From Rhodobiaceae bacterium UBA4490 (GTDB lineage Bacteria > Pseudomonadota > Alphaproteobacteria > Parvibaculales > Parvibaculaceae), in assembly GCA_002389665.1 (NCBI GenBank), contig DGNO01000003.1, positions 124,001-188,000 of the forward strand: a DNA stretch of 64,000 bases. The letters are read 5' to 3'. Positions 9,040-16,920 of the stretch are shown here, in pieces. The translations under genes and the position numbers were made by a program. Position 1 is the first letter of the stretch. Each line of letters starts with the position of its first letter. The notes under the pieces were generated by a model, which was not told the origin of the DNA, searched no databases, and saw nothing but the letters and a program-made list of their open reading frames with translations.

Positions 9040-9135
9040 TGGACCCCGGCTCGGAGGCCGGGGTGACGGCCTCTATATGAGGCACAGCTCCGCCATTTAC
9101 CGCAGCTGTCACCCCGGGCTTGTCCCGGGATCCAT
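9040..9135. repeat. Palindromic intergenic repeat
   Basis: Two mosaic arms, 9040-9069 (TGGACCCCGG ... CCGGGGTGACGG) and 9106-9135 (CTGTCACCCC ... CCCGGGATCCATG), are imperfect inverted copies of each other and each contains its own GGG/CCC palindrome. Such units, with conserved GGTGACGG and GGATCC-like edges, are a familiar type of interspersed REP-like repeat in alphaproteobacterial intergenic regions. No other copy was noticed in this window. The folded form could also stop transcription from the hydratase-2 gene. Confidence 0.6.
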
Positions 9136-9225
9136 GCAGCCTCTCCAGCCCCCGCCCCTTCATTTGGCATAAATTGTGGGATAATTGACATTCCCGCCAA
9201 GCACCGGGCGGGCTAATCTTTCCCC

Positions 9226-10242
9226 ATGAGCCAGACAAAACCCATACCGCGCCTCACTGCCATGGTCGCCTTTCCAAGGGCCCAGGTCCTGGATATTACC
9301 GGGCCCATGCAGATGTTTTCGGGCGCAAACGGCGAAGCCGGCGCCCGGCGCTACGAGCTGGTGCTGACGGCAGAAGACAAAGCGCCGATCAAGACCAATG
9401 GCGGGCTGAAGCTGATGCCCGACCGCACCTTTAGCGACTTTACGGCGGCCGATTTCAAACGCATCGATACGCTACTCATCAGCGGCGGCGACGGCACGGC
9501 AGCGGCCATGGAAAATCCCACCCTTCTTTCCTTCTGCCGCAAAGCCGCAAAACATGCGCGCCGCGTTGCCTCCATCTGCACGGGCGCGCTCATTCTCGCC
9601 GAGCTCGGGCTTTTGGACGGCAAGCGCGCCACCACCCATTGGGAATCGCTGGCCAAAATGCAGGCGCGTTATCCCAGGGTCGATGTCGATGAAGATGCGA
9701 TCTATGTGCGCGACGGCAAGTTCTGGACCTCCGCAGGCGTGACCACCGGCATCGACATGGCGCTCGCCATGATCGGCGAAGATATGGGCCACGAGACGGC
9801 GCTTGCCGTCGCGCGCCGGCATGTCGTTTACATGATCCGCCCAGGCGGCCAGTCGCAATTCTCCGCCCAGCTCAAGGCGCAGTCCATCGCACCGGGGCGG
9901 CTCTCGGACCTCATGCAATGGATCATCGATCATCCGGCGGCCGATCTGACCATCCCCGCCCTTGCCGACCGCGCGCATATGAGCGAGCGGACATTCGCCC
10001 GCACCTTTCAAGCCGAGACGGGGATGACGCCCGCCCGCTTCGTCATGCAGGCGCGGCTCGAACATGCCCGCCAGCGCCTTGAACAGGCACAGGACCCGGT
10101 GGAAGAGGTCGCCCGCGCCAGCGGCTTTTCCAACACCGAACATATGCGCCGCACCTTTCAGCGCATGCTCAATGTCAGCCCGCAGGCCTACCGCGAGCGC
10201 TTTCACTCTCCCGCCCTTTCAGCCCTTGGAGTTCATTCATGA
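9226..10242 (+). CDS. GlxA family AraC-type regulator with DJ-1/PfpI domain
   Basis: A 338-residue protein with an N-terminal DJ-1/PfpI amidotransferase-like domain (about 10-190) and a C-terminal AraC double helix-turn-helix (about 230-335). The nucleophile-elbow Cys118 in ASICTGA is present, and the AraC signature with ASGFSNTEHMRRTFQ and SPQAYRERF is complete. GlxA-type proteins are transcription regulators that sense small molecules through the first domain. The stop overlaps the start of the next gene (ATGA at 10239-10242), so the two are translationally coupled. The ligand is unknown. Confidence 0.92.
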   Translation: MSQTKPIPRLTAMVAFPRAQVLDITGPMQMFSGANGEAGARRYELVLTAEDKAPIKTNGGLKLMPDRTFSDFTAADFKRIDTLLISGGDGTAAAMENPTLLSFCRKAAKHARRVASICTGALILAELGLLDGKRATTHWESLAKMQARYPRVDVDEDAIYVRDGKFWTSAGVTTGIDMALAMIGEDMGHETALAVARRHVVYMIRPGGQSQFSAQLKAQSIAPGRLSDLMQWIIDHPAADLTIPALADRAHMSERTFARTFQAETGMTPARFVMQARLEHARQRLEQAQDPVEEVARASGFSNTEHMRRTFQRMLNVSPQAYRERFHSPALSALGVHS

Positions 10243-10853
10243 CACGGAATATCGGCATTCTCATTTTCGACGGCGCCGAGGAGCTCGACTTCGTCGGCCC
10301 TTGGGAAGTTTTCACCATGTCGAATGAAATGTTCGCGCTGCAGGGAAACGAAAGGCCCGACGAGGTGTTTCTCATCTCAGCGGATGGGGACCCCATCACC
10401 TGCGCCAAGGGCATGCGGGTGGAGGCGGACCATTCCTTTAAAACGGCGCCCGCTCTCGATGTCTTACTCATTCCCGGCGGCAACGGCACGCGGGCGCTCG
10501 AAAAAGACGAGGCGATGCTGGATTATTTGCGCAGCGCAGCGCCTTCCTGCGACTGGGTGACGAGCGTGTGCACCGGCTCGCTGGTGCTGGCCGCAGCTGG
10601 CCTTGCCAAAGACAAACGCATCACCACGCATTGGGCCTTTGTGGAGGAACTGCGCAAGCGGCCCTACGGCGCAGAGGTTCTGGAAAATGCGCGCTATGTG
10701 CGGGACGGTAATCTCGTCACCGCCGCTGGTGTTTCCGCCGGGATCGATATGGCACTTTGGCTTACCGGCCAGCTGCATGGGGCCGCTCATGCGCGCCTCA
10801 CCCAGCGCGGCATGGAATATGATCCCGCCCCGCCTTACACAGCAGAGGTCTGA
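10239..10853 (+). CDS. DJ-1/PfpI family protein, isonitrile hydratase-like
   Basis: A 204-residue DJ-1/PfpI protein without a DNA-binding domain. Asp17 (in EELDFVG) and Cys111 (in TSVCTGS) fall at the positions of the Asp/Cys pair of isonitrile hydratase InhA, and the TTHW and AGVSAGIDMAL segments typical of this subgroup follow. The enzyme may hydrate isonitriles or act on another reactive small molecule; this is by family only. It is coupled to the GlxA-type regulator by a 4-bp overlap, which suggests that the regulator controls a pathway using this enzyme's substrate. Confidence 0.85.
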   Translation: MTRNIGILIFDGAEELDFVGPWEVFTMSNEMFALQGNERPDEVFLISADGDPITCAKGMRVEADHSFKTAPALDVLLIPGGNGTRALEKDEAMLDYLRSAAPSCDWVTSVCTGSLVLAAAGLAKDKRITTHWAFVEELRKRPYGAEVLENARYVRDGNLVTAAGVSAGIDMALWLTGQLHGAAHARLTQRGMEYDPAPPYTAEV

Positions 10854-10968
10854 GCATTAACCATGGCAAGCAAGGTAAAAGCCCGCCTCATGCCGGCTAC
10901 GGGAAAATACGCCTGTGCCCTTGCGGTGCCCCGGCGTCAAAAAATTTTCCTTGTCTCATTCTGACACG

Positions 10969-10998
10969 TTGACCTTCACGTCAAATCCCGCCTATCCT
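10969..10998 (+). promoter_or_regulatory. Promoter of structured RNA with MerR-operator-like element
   Basis: TTGACC (10969-10974) and TATCCT (10993-10998) are 18 bp apart and form a good sigma-70 type promoter. The 16-mer TTGACCTTCACGTCAA (10969-10984) overlapping the -35 box matches the operator at the merR promoter (TTGACGTTTACGTCAA on the minus strand there) at 14 of 16 positions and at the same place relative to the -35 box. Transcription would start near 11005. Confidence 0.6.
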
Positions 10999-11003
10999 CC
11001 TGC

Positions 11004-11206
11004 CGCTGGAGTGATCCCTCTAGTCCTGTCGGGGGGCTGGGCCTGGGGTTGATCGCTCGCCGCAGCTTTTACCGGCTGTACCGGGTCCATGCGTATTTTG
11101 GGCCCAACCGGTCAAGAAAGCTGACGTGCCCTGGGGGACGTTTCGACAAGCGCTCTATCAACGCTTTTCGAAATCCGGGGAAAAAGAGGGCGCCGATTCA
11201 CGAGAG
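11004..11206 (+). ncRNA. Structured non-coding RNA candidate, 6S-like
   Basis: No ORF with a ribosome binding site fits this stretch, but it folds densely. Arm 1 pairs CAGCTTT with AAAGCTG, ACCGG with CCGGT and GGGTCC with GGGCCC (about 11061-11124). Arm 2 pairs GTGCCCT with AGGGCGC, GTTTCGA with TCGAAAT and AAGCG with CGCTT (about 11126-11192). The ends can close as GTGAT..CCCTC (11011-11020) with GAGGG..ATTCAC (11186-11201). The roughly 180-200 nt rod-like size, the strong promoter and the elongated fold suit 6S RNA. The usual zapA/ygfA neighbours are absent here, so this identity is a guess; a structured RNA as such is better supported. Confidence 0.5.
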
Positions 11207-11259
11207 TGTTGTCGTAGGGGTTCGATTACGGCGCGGCGCCCTCATCTCCCCCGGAGATG
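11186..11259 (+). other. Overlapping inverted repeats downstream of the RNA candidate
   Basis: GAGGGCGCCG (11186-11195) and CGGCGCCCTC (11234-11243) are a perfect 10-bp inverted repeat, directly followed by the hairpin CATCTCC (11243-11249) / GGAGATG (11253-11259). The left arm also takes part in the closing stem of the upstream RNA, so the two folds exclude each other. A T-run is lacking, so this is at best a weak terminator. Confidence 0.5.
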
Positions 11260-11272
11260 CTTCTTCAACGCA

Positions 11273-11509
11273 TTATGAATTCAGGCGTTTGCAAAACGGC
11301 ATGGGCTGCCCGTTCGCTGCCGCTCTCGCCGTCTTTACGCCGGCGGCGCGCATTTTTTCCACATGCTCGAGACAAACTTCCCGGCAAAGGCAGTCTGAAA
11401 GCTGCGCGCAGCGGGCGAGCACCTGCAGATGCGCCAGCGCATCCTCTTCAAGGCCGAGCTCGCGCACCCTGACCGCAAGGCGCAGCCGGTCATGACAAAA
11501 AGGCACCAT
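11273..11509 (-). CDS. Small cysteine-rich protein, unknown function
   Basis: A 78-residue ORF whose ATG at 11509 is preceded by a near-perfect Shine-Dalgarno AGGAGG with 5-base spacing, the main reason to believe it. The protein is helical and basic with six cysteines (5, 34, 40, 42, 46, 73), four of them clustered as C-x5-C-x-C-x3-C. No signal peptide or membrane segment is seen. I do not recognise a family; metal binding or a disulfide-bonded helical hairpin are possibilities. It is convergent to the structured RNA and divergent from the acyl-CoA dehydrogenase at 11732. Confidence 0.5.
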   Translation of the reverse strand: MVPFCHDRLRLAVRVRELGLEEDALAHLQVLARCAQLSDCLCREVCLEHVEKMRAAGVKTARAAANGQPMPFCKRLNS

Positions 11510-11731
11510 CGCGCCCTCCTTCCCAAAAGCATCCCAAGGAGCGCCAGTCTGCCTTTTTGCCGGGCCGCGCGTATTGATCCGCGTCAACCGCGCCTCTCTG
11601 CCGGTATTTTCCGCAGGAGACGCGGCGTCACCGACGCCTTGCTTGCATGGCAGGCCCGTTTGGCGACAATGCTGACCAAACAAGCCGGGCTGACCGAACA
11701 AGATCCGGCATCCATTTCAGGGAGAGCGCTC

Positions 11732-12907
11732 ATGGCCGCGCAATTCGATTTCGACACCACCCGTCTGCCCAGCCCTTTCATGAATGAAAGCCACGAGCAT
11801 TGGCGCGCGGAGCTGCGCAAATTCGTGGAAAAGGAAATGATGCCTTATGCCGACGAATGGGACGAGGCGGGCGGCTTTCCCGAAGAGCTTTACAAGAAAG
11901 CCTCCGAATTCGGCCTCCTGCGCATGGGATACCCCGAGCAATATGGCGGCATCTCGGAGGGGCTCGACCGTTTCCACGGCATCGTGACCTCCGAAGAACT
12001 GGCCCGGCTCGGCGCGGGCGGCGTGACGGCAAGCCTCATGGTGCATGGCATCGGACTGCCGCCCATCATGGCGATCGGCTCCGATGAAATGAAAGAGCGC
12101 ATCGCGCCGTCTGTCCTCGATGGCGACAAGCGCATTTCCCTTGCCATTACCGAACCCGGCGCCGGCTCCGACGTTGCCAATATCTCCACCAAAGCCGTGC
12201 GGGACGGCGATCATTACATCGTCAACGGCTCGAAAATGTTCATCACCGGCGGCATGCGCGCGCATCACTACACGACCGCCGTGCGCACGGGCGGCGACGG
12301 CATGCGAGGCATCTCGCTTCTGCTCATCGATGCCGATGCGCCGGGCGTCACGCGCACGCCGCTGAAGAAAATGGGCTGGTGGGCCTCCGACACCGCAGCG
12401 ATTTATTTCGACGATGTGAAAGTGCCCGTCTCCAATCTCATCGGCGAGGAGAACCAAGGCTTTATCGGCATCGTGAACAATTTCAACGGCGAGCGGCTGG
12501 GCATGGCCGCAGGCGCCATGGGTTCGGCGCGCGTCTGCCTTGAAGAGGCGGTGAACTGGGCGCAGGAGCGCAAGACCTTCGGCAAGCGTCTCGGCGATCA
12601 TCAGGTGATCCGCCACAAGATCGCGGAGATGGTCCGCCAGATCAATGCGACCCAGGCCTATCTGGAAATCTGCGCCTGGCGGGTGCAGAACGGGGAAACG
12701 CCGGTCGCCGATCTTGCCATGCTGAAAGTGCAGGCCACGCTGACGCTCGAATTCTGCGCGCGCGAGGCGATGCAGATTCTCGGCGGCTCGGGCTATATGC
12801 GCGGCAACCGCGTGGAGCGCATCTACCGGGAAGTCAGGGTGAATGCTATCGGCGGCGGCTCGGAAGAAATCATGCGCGATCTCGCCGCCCGCCAGCTCGG
12901 CATCTAA
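11732..12907 (+). CDS. Acyl-CoA dehydrogenase family protein
   Basis: A 391-residue acyl-CoA dehydrogenase from ATG 11732 (GGAGAG upstream). The flavin motif [10 protein letters not shown] is at about 139-148 and [11 protein letters not shown] marks the conserved helix. The C-terminal [12 protein letters not shown] has Gly where MCAD has its base, so Glu254 in FNGERL is the probable base, as in isovaleryl-CoA or long-chain types. Two-electron oxidation to ETF is expected. A strong terminator follows immediately, so it is probably monocistronic. The chain or branch preference is unknown. Confidence 0.92.
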   Translation: MAAQFDFDTTRLPSPFMNESHEHWRAELRKFVEKEMMPYADEWDEAGGFPEELYKKASEFGLLRMGYPEQYGGISEGLDRFHGIVTSEELARLGAGGVTASLMVHGIGLPPIMAIGSDEMKERIAPSVLDGDKRISLAITEPGAGSDVANISTKAVRDGDHYIVNGSKMFITGGMRAHHYTTAVRTGGDGMRGISLLLIDADAPGVTRTPLKKMGWWASDTAAIYFDDVKVPVSNLIGEENQGFIGIVNNFNGERLGMAAGAMGSARVCLEEAVNWAQERKTFGKRLGDHQVIRHKIAEMVRQINATQAYLEICAWRVQNGETPVADLAMLKVQATLTLEFCAREAMQILGGSGYMRGNRVERIYREVRVNAIGGGSEEIMRDLAARQLGI

Positions 12908-12935
12908 GCTTACCGGCCGCCAGGTCTTCAAAGAG

Positions 12936-12962
12936 CCCCGCTTTCGCGAAAAGCGGGGTTTC
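12936..12962 (+). terminator. Rho-independent terminator
   Basis: CCCCGCTTT (12936-12944) pairs with AAAGCGGGG (12950-12958) around a 5-base loop, followed by TTT. It lies 28 bp after the acyl-CoA dehydrogenase stop and before the esterase gene. Confidence 0.8.
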
Positions 12963-13025
12963 CCCTGCGGCTTTCCTTTTGACGGCGCTGCCTGCTACAA
13001 GAGAGCAAACAACGGGGAGCCTTTC

Positions 13026-13985
13026 ATGTCCGACAATCCATTCGATCCTGCGCTTTACCGCGACGAGGCGGTTTCCGCCGAAACCAAGGCGATCAATGAC
13101 GGCATCGTCCAACTGACCGAAGGCATCGAGGATAATTGGGACATCGGCCCCGCCGAAGCGCGGGCAAGGCGCGAGCGCGGTGAAGGCCCCTTTCCGCTGC
13201 CCCCGCTCTCCCCGCGCGCCAAGACACGCACGATCGACACGCCTGCCGGTAAGCTCGACCTGCGCATCATTGCGCCGGATAATCCCAAAGGCGCTTATCT
13301 TCACATTCATGGCGGCGGCTGGACCTTTGGCGGGGCGGCGCAGCAGGACGCGCTCCTTGAGCGCATTGCCGACAATACCGGCCTTGCGGCGGTGAGCGTC
13401 GAATACCGCCTTGCGCCCGAGAACCCTTATCCTGCCGCGCCCGATGATTGTGAGGCCGCCGCGCTCTGGCTCATCCAACACGCCAAAGCGGAATTCGGCA
13501 CGGACTTTCTCACCATAGGCGGCGAGTCCGCCGGCGCGCATCTTTCCGCCGTCACGCTGCTGCGCCTGCGCGATAAGCACGGCTTTACGGGCTTTAAGGG
13601 CGCCAATCTCGTTTTCGGCTGTTACGACATGCGCATGACACCGAGCGCGCGGTCCTTTGGCGGACGCAAACTCATTCTGCGCACCAAGGATGTGGAAGAA
13701 TTCCGCCGCTGCTTCATACCGGCGGGCGCTGATCTTGAAGATCCGGATATTTCGCCGATCTTCGCCAATCTGAAAGATATGCCGCCCGCGCTTTTCTCCG
13801 TCGGCACGCAGGATGCCCTGCTCGATGACAGTCTCTTCATGCATGCGCGCTGGGTCGCAGCGGGTAACAAGGCCGAGCTTGCGGTCTATCCCGGCGGCGC
13901 CCATGGCTTTATCGCTTTTCCGGGCCAGCTTGCCGAAAGCGGCCTTGCCCGCATCGACCGGTTCTTGAACGAGGTTCAGGCCTAA
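13026..13985 (+). CDS. Alpha/beta hydrolase, HSL family esterase
   Basis: A 319-residue hormone-sensitive-lipase type hydrolase. The oxyanion motif HGGGW is at residues 95-99, the nucleophile Ser168 lies in GGESAGA, and a late Asp (in [10 protein letters not shown]) and His (in GGAHGF) complete the triad. The family hydrolyses short to medium chain esters. ATG 13026 is preceded by GGGGAG. It starts a run of same-strand genes (crotonase, two double hot-dog thioesterases) with short gaps, so an acyl ester or acyl-CoA breakdown unit is likely, though the substrate is unknown. Confidence 0.9.
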   Translation: MSDNPFDPALYRDEAVSAETKAINDGIVQLTEGIEDNWDIGPAEARARRERGEGPFPLPPLSPRAKTRTIDTPAGKLDLRIIAPDNPKGAYLHIHGGGWTFGGAAQQDALLERIADNTGLAAVSVEYRLAPENPYPAAPDDCEAAALWLIQHAKAEFGTDFLTIGGESAGAHLSAVTLLRLRDKHGFTGFKGANLVFGCYDMRMTPSARSFGGRKLILRTKDVEEFRRCFIPAGADLEDPDISPIFANLKDMPPALFSVGTQDALLDDSLFMHARWVAAGNKAELAVYPGGAHGFIAFPGQLAESGLARIDRFLNEVQA

Positions 13986-14003
13986 TCCCAAGGAAGCATG
14001 CCC

Positions 14004-14888
14004 ATGAGCGAGACGTTTCAGCATCTTCTCTATGAAAAAGACGGGCGCATAGCGCGCATCACGCTGAACCGGCCGGACCGGCTCAATGCCATTGCTTCGG
14101 GCATGCCGCGGGAAATTGCCCGTGCCGTCGAGCTTGCGAACGAAGATGACGACATCCATGTCATCGTGCTGACGGGGGCGGGGCGCGCCTTTTCCGCAGG
14201 ATACGATCTGAAGGACTTCGCCGAACGGCGCGGCAACAATCAGGGCGCGCAGGCGGCGGATGCCGACGGGCGGCCCTGGGACCCGATGGTCGACTTCAAC
14301 ATGATGTTCGCCAACACCAAAGACTTCATGTCGCTGTGGCGCAGTTACAAACCCACCATCGCCAAAGTGCGCGGCTTTGCCGTGGCCGGCGGCAGCGACA
14401 TCGCGCTGTGCTGCGATCTCGTCGTCATGGCGGAGGATGCCAAGGTCGGCTATCCGCCCGCCCGCGTCTGGGGCTGCCCGACAACGGCCATGTGGGCGTA
14501 CAGGCTCGGCGTGGAAAAAGCCAAACGCATGTTGCTGACGGGCGATCTCATCACCGGCAAGGAAGCCGCCGAGATGGGGCTTGTGCTCGAGGCGGTGAGC
14601 GAAGAACGTCTCGATGCCCGCGTCGACGAACTGGCCGAGCGTATGGCCGGCGTGCCGCGCAACCAGCTCATGATGCAGAAGCTGATGCTCAACCGCGCGG
14701 TCGAGCAGATGGGCATGGAAACCACGCAAATGATCGCGACGCTTTTCGATGGGATTACCCGCCACTCGCCCGAGGGCATGTGGTTCAAGGAAATGGCCGA
14801 AGAAAAAGGCTTTCAGGAAGCGGTGAAAATGCGCGATGGCGGCGCGCCGATCGCAGAGGGCGTTTCCCGCCCGACCTATAAGTTCTGA
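14004..14888 (+). CDS. Crotonase family protein with atypical active site
   Basis: A 294-residue crotonase. ATG 14004 is preferred over ATG 13998 because AGGA at 13991-13994 is only 3 bases from the latter. The oxyanion-hole segment AFSAGYDL and the second one GFAVAGGSDIAL are present. At the first catalytic Glu position there is Asp132, and the usual second Glu is missing in the segment GYPPARVWG. It is therefore unlikely to be a classical enoyl-CoA hydratase and may be an isomerase, hydrolase or other crotonase. It sits 12 bp before the first double hot-dog thioesterase, implying co-transcription. Confidence 0.85.
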   Translation: MSETFQHLLYEKDGRIARITLNRPDRLNAIASGMPREIARAVELANEDDDIHVIVLTGAGRAFSAGYDLKDFAERRGNNQGAQAADADGRPWDPMVDFNMMFANTKDFMSLWRSYKPTIAKVRGFAVAGGSDIALCCDLVVMAEDAKVGYPPARVWGCPTTAMWAYRLGVEKAKRMLLTGDLITGKEAAEMGLVLEAVSEERLDARVDELAERMAGVPRNQLMMQKLMLNRAVEQMGMETTQMIATLFDGITRHSPEGMWFKEMAEEKGFQEAVKMRDGGAPIAEGVSRPTYKF

Positions 14889-14899
14889 GCCCCGTCCCG

Positions 14900-15727
14900 A
14901 TGCGCGATACGTTTAAAGGGTATGTTGCCCCCTGGGAATGCGACGAGATGGGGCATATGAACATCCAGTTCTTTGCCGACAAGTTTTCGCAGTCGCTGTT
15001 GCGCCATCTCTTTTTCTTAGGCGAAAGCAGCAAAGGCACGCCGGGCATGCTGCGCGCGCTCCATATGCGCTTTCACAAAGAACTTCATGCCTCCGATCTT
15101 GCCGCCGCTCATGGGACGGTCAGCGCTTTTGAAAACGGAAACGGCATCCTCACCCATTTCATGCGTAACGAGGAAAGCGGTGCGCTTGCGGCGACCGCCA
15201 GCTTTCATCTTCCCCTTGAAAAGGCGCCGGATGAGATCGCGCCGCTTGCAAGCGAGGCGGCGCCGCGCGGCCTGACGCCGGGTCTTCTTTTCCAGCCCGG
15301 CATGGAAACCCATGAAGGCTTAACGGAAACGAATTTAAGCGCGGTAGGGGGCCATGAATGCAGCGCAGAGAGCGGCTTTACGCTGAAAGGTTATTTCTCC
15401 CGGCTTTCCGATTGCCAGGGTCATATGTGGCGCCTTGCGGGCCTCGGGCGACAGGAGCAAAAGGCGCGCGGCCTTGCCACGGCAACGGTCGAGCTTCATT
15501 TTCAGTTTTTCGGCACGCTGGGCGAGGACGATCTCATTGCCGTTCGCACAGGGCTCGACGCGGCAGGCAGCAAGACCCTTCATTACCGGCATATTTTTTT
15601 CAACGGCAAGACGGGCGCGGTCGTCGCAGCGGCGGACGGTATCGGTCTTCTGTTCGACAAGGAAACCCGCCGCGCCATCGCTTTGCCGGAAGCCGTGCGC
15701 GAAAGCGCGGGGCATCACCGCTTATAA
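14900..15727 (+). CDS. Double hot-dog acyl-CoA thioesterase family protein
   Basis: A 275-residue protein made of two 4HBT-like hot-dog domains. The N-terminal domain has WECDEMGHMNIQ at 12-23, the signature of the 4HBT thioesterase group with the Asp/Glu-containing loop and GHMN turn. The C-terminal domain, from about 155, has the related SRLSDCQGHMW. It probably hydrolyses an acyl-CoA or acyl-carrier thioester. It has a paralogue immediately downstream (gap 24 bp), with the same two-domain layout, and lies 11 bp after a crotonase gene. No ribosome binding site is obvious besides the end of the previous gene. Confidence 0.8.
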   Translation: MRDTFKGYVAPWECDEMGHMNIQFFADKFSQSLLRHLFFLGESSKGTPGMLRALHMRFHKELHASDLAAAHGTVSAFENGNGILTHFMRNEESGALAATASFHLPLEKAPDEIAPLASEAAPRGLTPGLLFQPGMETHEGLTETNLSAVGGHECSAESGFTLKGYFSRLSDCQGHMWRLAGLGRQEQKARGLATATVELHFQFFGTLGEDDLIAVRTGLDAAGSKTLHYRHIFFNGKTGAVVAAADGIGLLFDKETRRAIALPEAVRESAGHHRL

Positions 15728-15751
15728 CGAAGTAAAAAGAGGAAGCGTTTC

Positions 15752-16669
15752 ATGAGCATGCAGGAAGTTTACCGCAGTTCGGTGCAAACCTGGGAAAGCG
15801 ACCAGATGGGCCATATGAATGTTCAGTTCTATCTGGACAAAGCCCAGGCGGGGCTTGCCACGCTCGGCCATTATATCGGTCTTGGTCCGCGCCTTTTGAA
15901 GGAAAAAGGCTGGGTGCTAACCGCGCGCGATCATCATGTCCGCTTCCTGCGCGAACAGCGCCCCGGCGCACCGTTTTTCATTCAGGGCGGCATTGCCGGA
16001 ATTCACGATGATCATCTCGTCGTCTATGAAGAGATGATCAACACGGTGAGCGGCGATGTGGCCGCGACTTTCCGCGCCGAGGCAGTGCTGGTGGAAGGCA
16101 AAAGCCGCGCGCCGCTCTCTTTCCCGAAAGAGGCACTGCAAAAGGCCGAACAAGTCAAAACAGACATTCCCGCCCATGGCGCTTTCCGCGGCCTTGAAAT
16201 GACGGCGCCCCGCCCGGCGCCCAGTCTTCAAGATGCCGAAGCCATGGGCATGGTGCGCACTTATATGGGCGAAGTCATGCCGGACTGGTGCGACACGCAC
16301 GGCTATATGACAAAGCGCCATTTCATGGGTGTTGTCTCCGATTCCATTCCCAATCTTCTTGCCGCCACGCGCGGGGACGACCGCTCGGCCAATTCAAAGA
16401 CCGGCGGCGCCGCGCTCGAATACCGGTTCATCTATCGCGGCGCGCCGAAAGAAGGCGATCTCTTGACCTTACGCAGCGGGCTGAAGACAGTGACCGACAA
16501 GACTTATACCTGGTGTCACTGGCTCTTCGATACGGAAACGGGCAATGCCATCGCCACTGCCGAAGCGGTTGCCATTGCGCTCGATCTTGAAGCGCGCAAG
16601 GCCATTCCCATTCCGGGCGAGATGAAGGCGCATCTTGAAAGTCTGGTGATCGGCGGGCTCGGCGTTTAG
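15752..16669 (+). CDS. Double hot-dog acyl-CoA thioesterase family protein (paralogue)
   Basis: A 305-residue paralogue of the preceding protein. WESDQMGHMNVQ at 14-25 repeats the signature of the first domain; the second domain has MPDWCDTHGYMTKRHF, so in this copy the C-terminal motif is also well preserved and both domains may be competent. GAGGAAG precedes the ATG at 15752 (a second ATG at 15758 is possible). The two proteins have diverged strongly, suggesting distinct substrates or a heteromeric complex. Its stop overlaps a convergent small gene by 4 bp. Confidence 0.8.
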   Translation: MSMQEVYRSSVQTWESDQMGHMNVQFYLDKAQAGLATLGHYIGLGPRLLKEKGWVLTARDHHVRFLREQRPGAPFFIQGGIAGIHDDHLVVYEEMINTVSGDVAATFRAEAVLVEGKSRAPLSFPKEALQKAEQVKTDIPAHGAFRGLEMTAPRPAPSLQDAEAMGMVRTYMGEVMPDWCDTHGYMTKRHFMGVVSDSIPNLLAATRGDDRSANSKTGGAALEYRFIYRGAPKEGDLLTLRSGLKTVTDKTYTWCHWLFDTETGNAIATAEAVAIALDLEARKAIPIPGEMKAHLESLVIGGLGV

Positions 16670-16911
16670 CCCGCACGGCGGCGGGCATCGATCAAAAGCC
16701 CGCGTTCCGCCGCGATGCGCTGAATGGTCTTGGTGCCGCGCACATAAGAAAAGAGCGCCTCCATATCGCGGTGCTCTTTGGCCTCTTTCGCGGCCACGCG
16801 GGTCAGCCAGTAAAGCGCACTCAGCGCGTCGTCATCCAGCGCACGGAGCGCGGCTTCCTTGCCGCCGCGCGCCGGATCGTTTTCGCTCAAGAAAAGCGGC
16901 TCCTGCTGCAT
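16666..16911 (-). CDS. Small conserved-looking hypothetical protein
   Basis: An 81-residue, soluble, helical, charged protein that I do not recognise. It has an acidic N-terminal half and a basic C-terminal tail. It lies 9 bp downstream of the exported coiled-coil gene at 16921 and is probably translated from the same message; no strong ribosome binding site is seen. Its 3' end overlaps the convergent thioesterase gene by 4 bp. Coding character is supported mainly by its operon position and the lack of an alternative gene. Confidence 0.5.
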   Translation of the reverse strand: MQQEPLFLSENDPARGGKEAALRALDDDALSALYWLTRVAAKEAKEHRDMEALFSYVRGTKTIQRIAAERGLLIDARRRAG

Positions 16912-16920
16912 GGGTTGCGC

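Noticed and set aside
11205..11240. T-arm-like GGTTCGATT suggesting a tRNA or tmRNA piece
   Set aside because: No acceptor, D or anticodon arm can be drawn around it, and no CCA context is present.
11717..12931. Open frame of 404 codons on the minus strand
   Set aside because: It lies opposite the acyl-CoA dehydrogenase and lacks family motifs; a shadow.
12870..14765. Open frame of 631 codons on the minus strand
   Set aside because: It crosses a strong plus-strand terminator and two clearly functional plus-strand genes, so it is a shadow.
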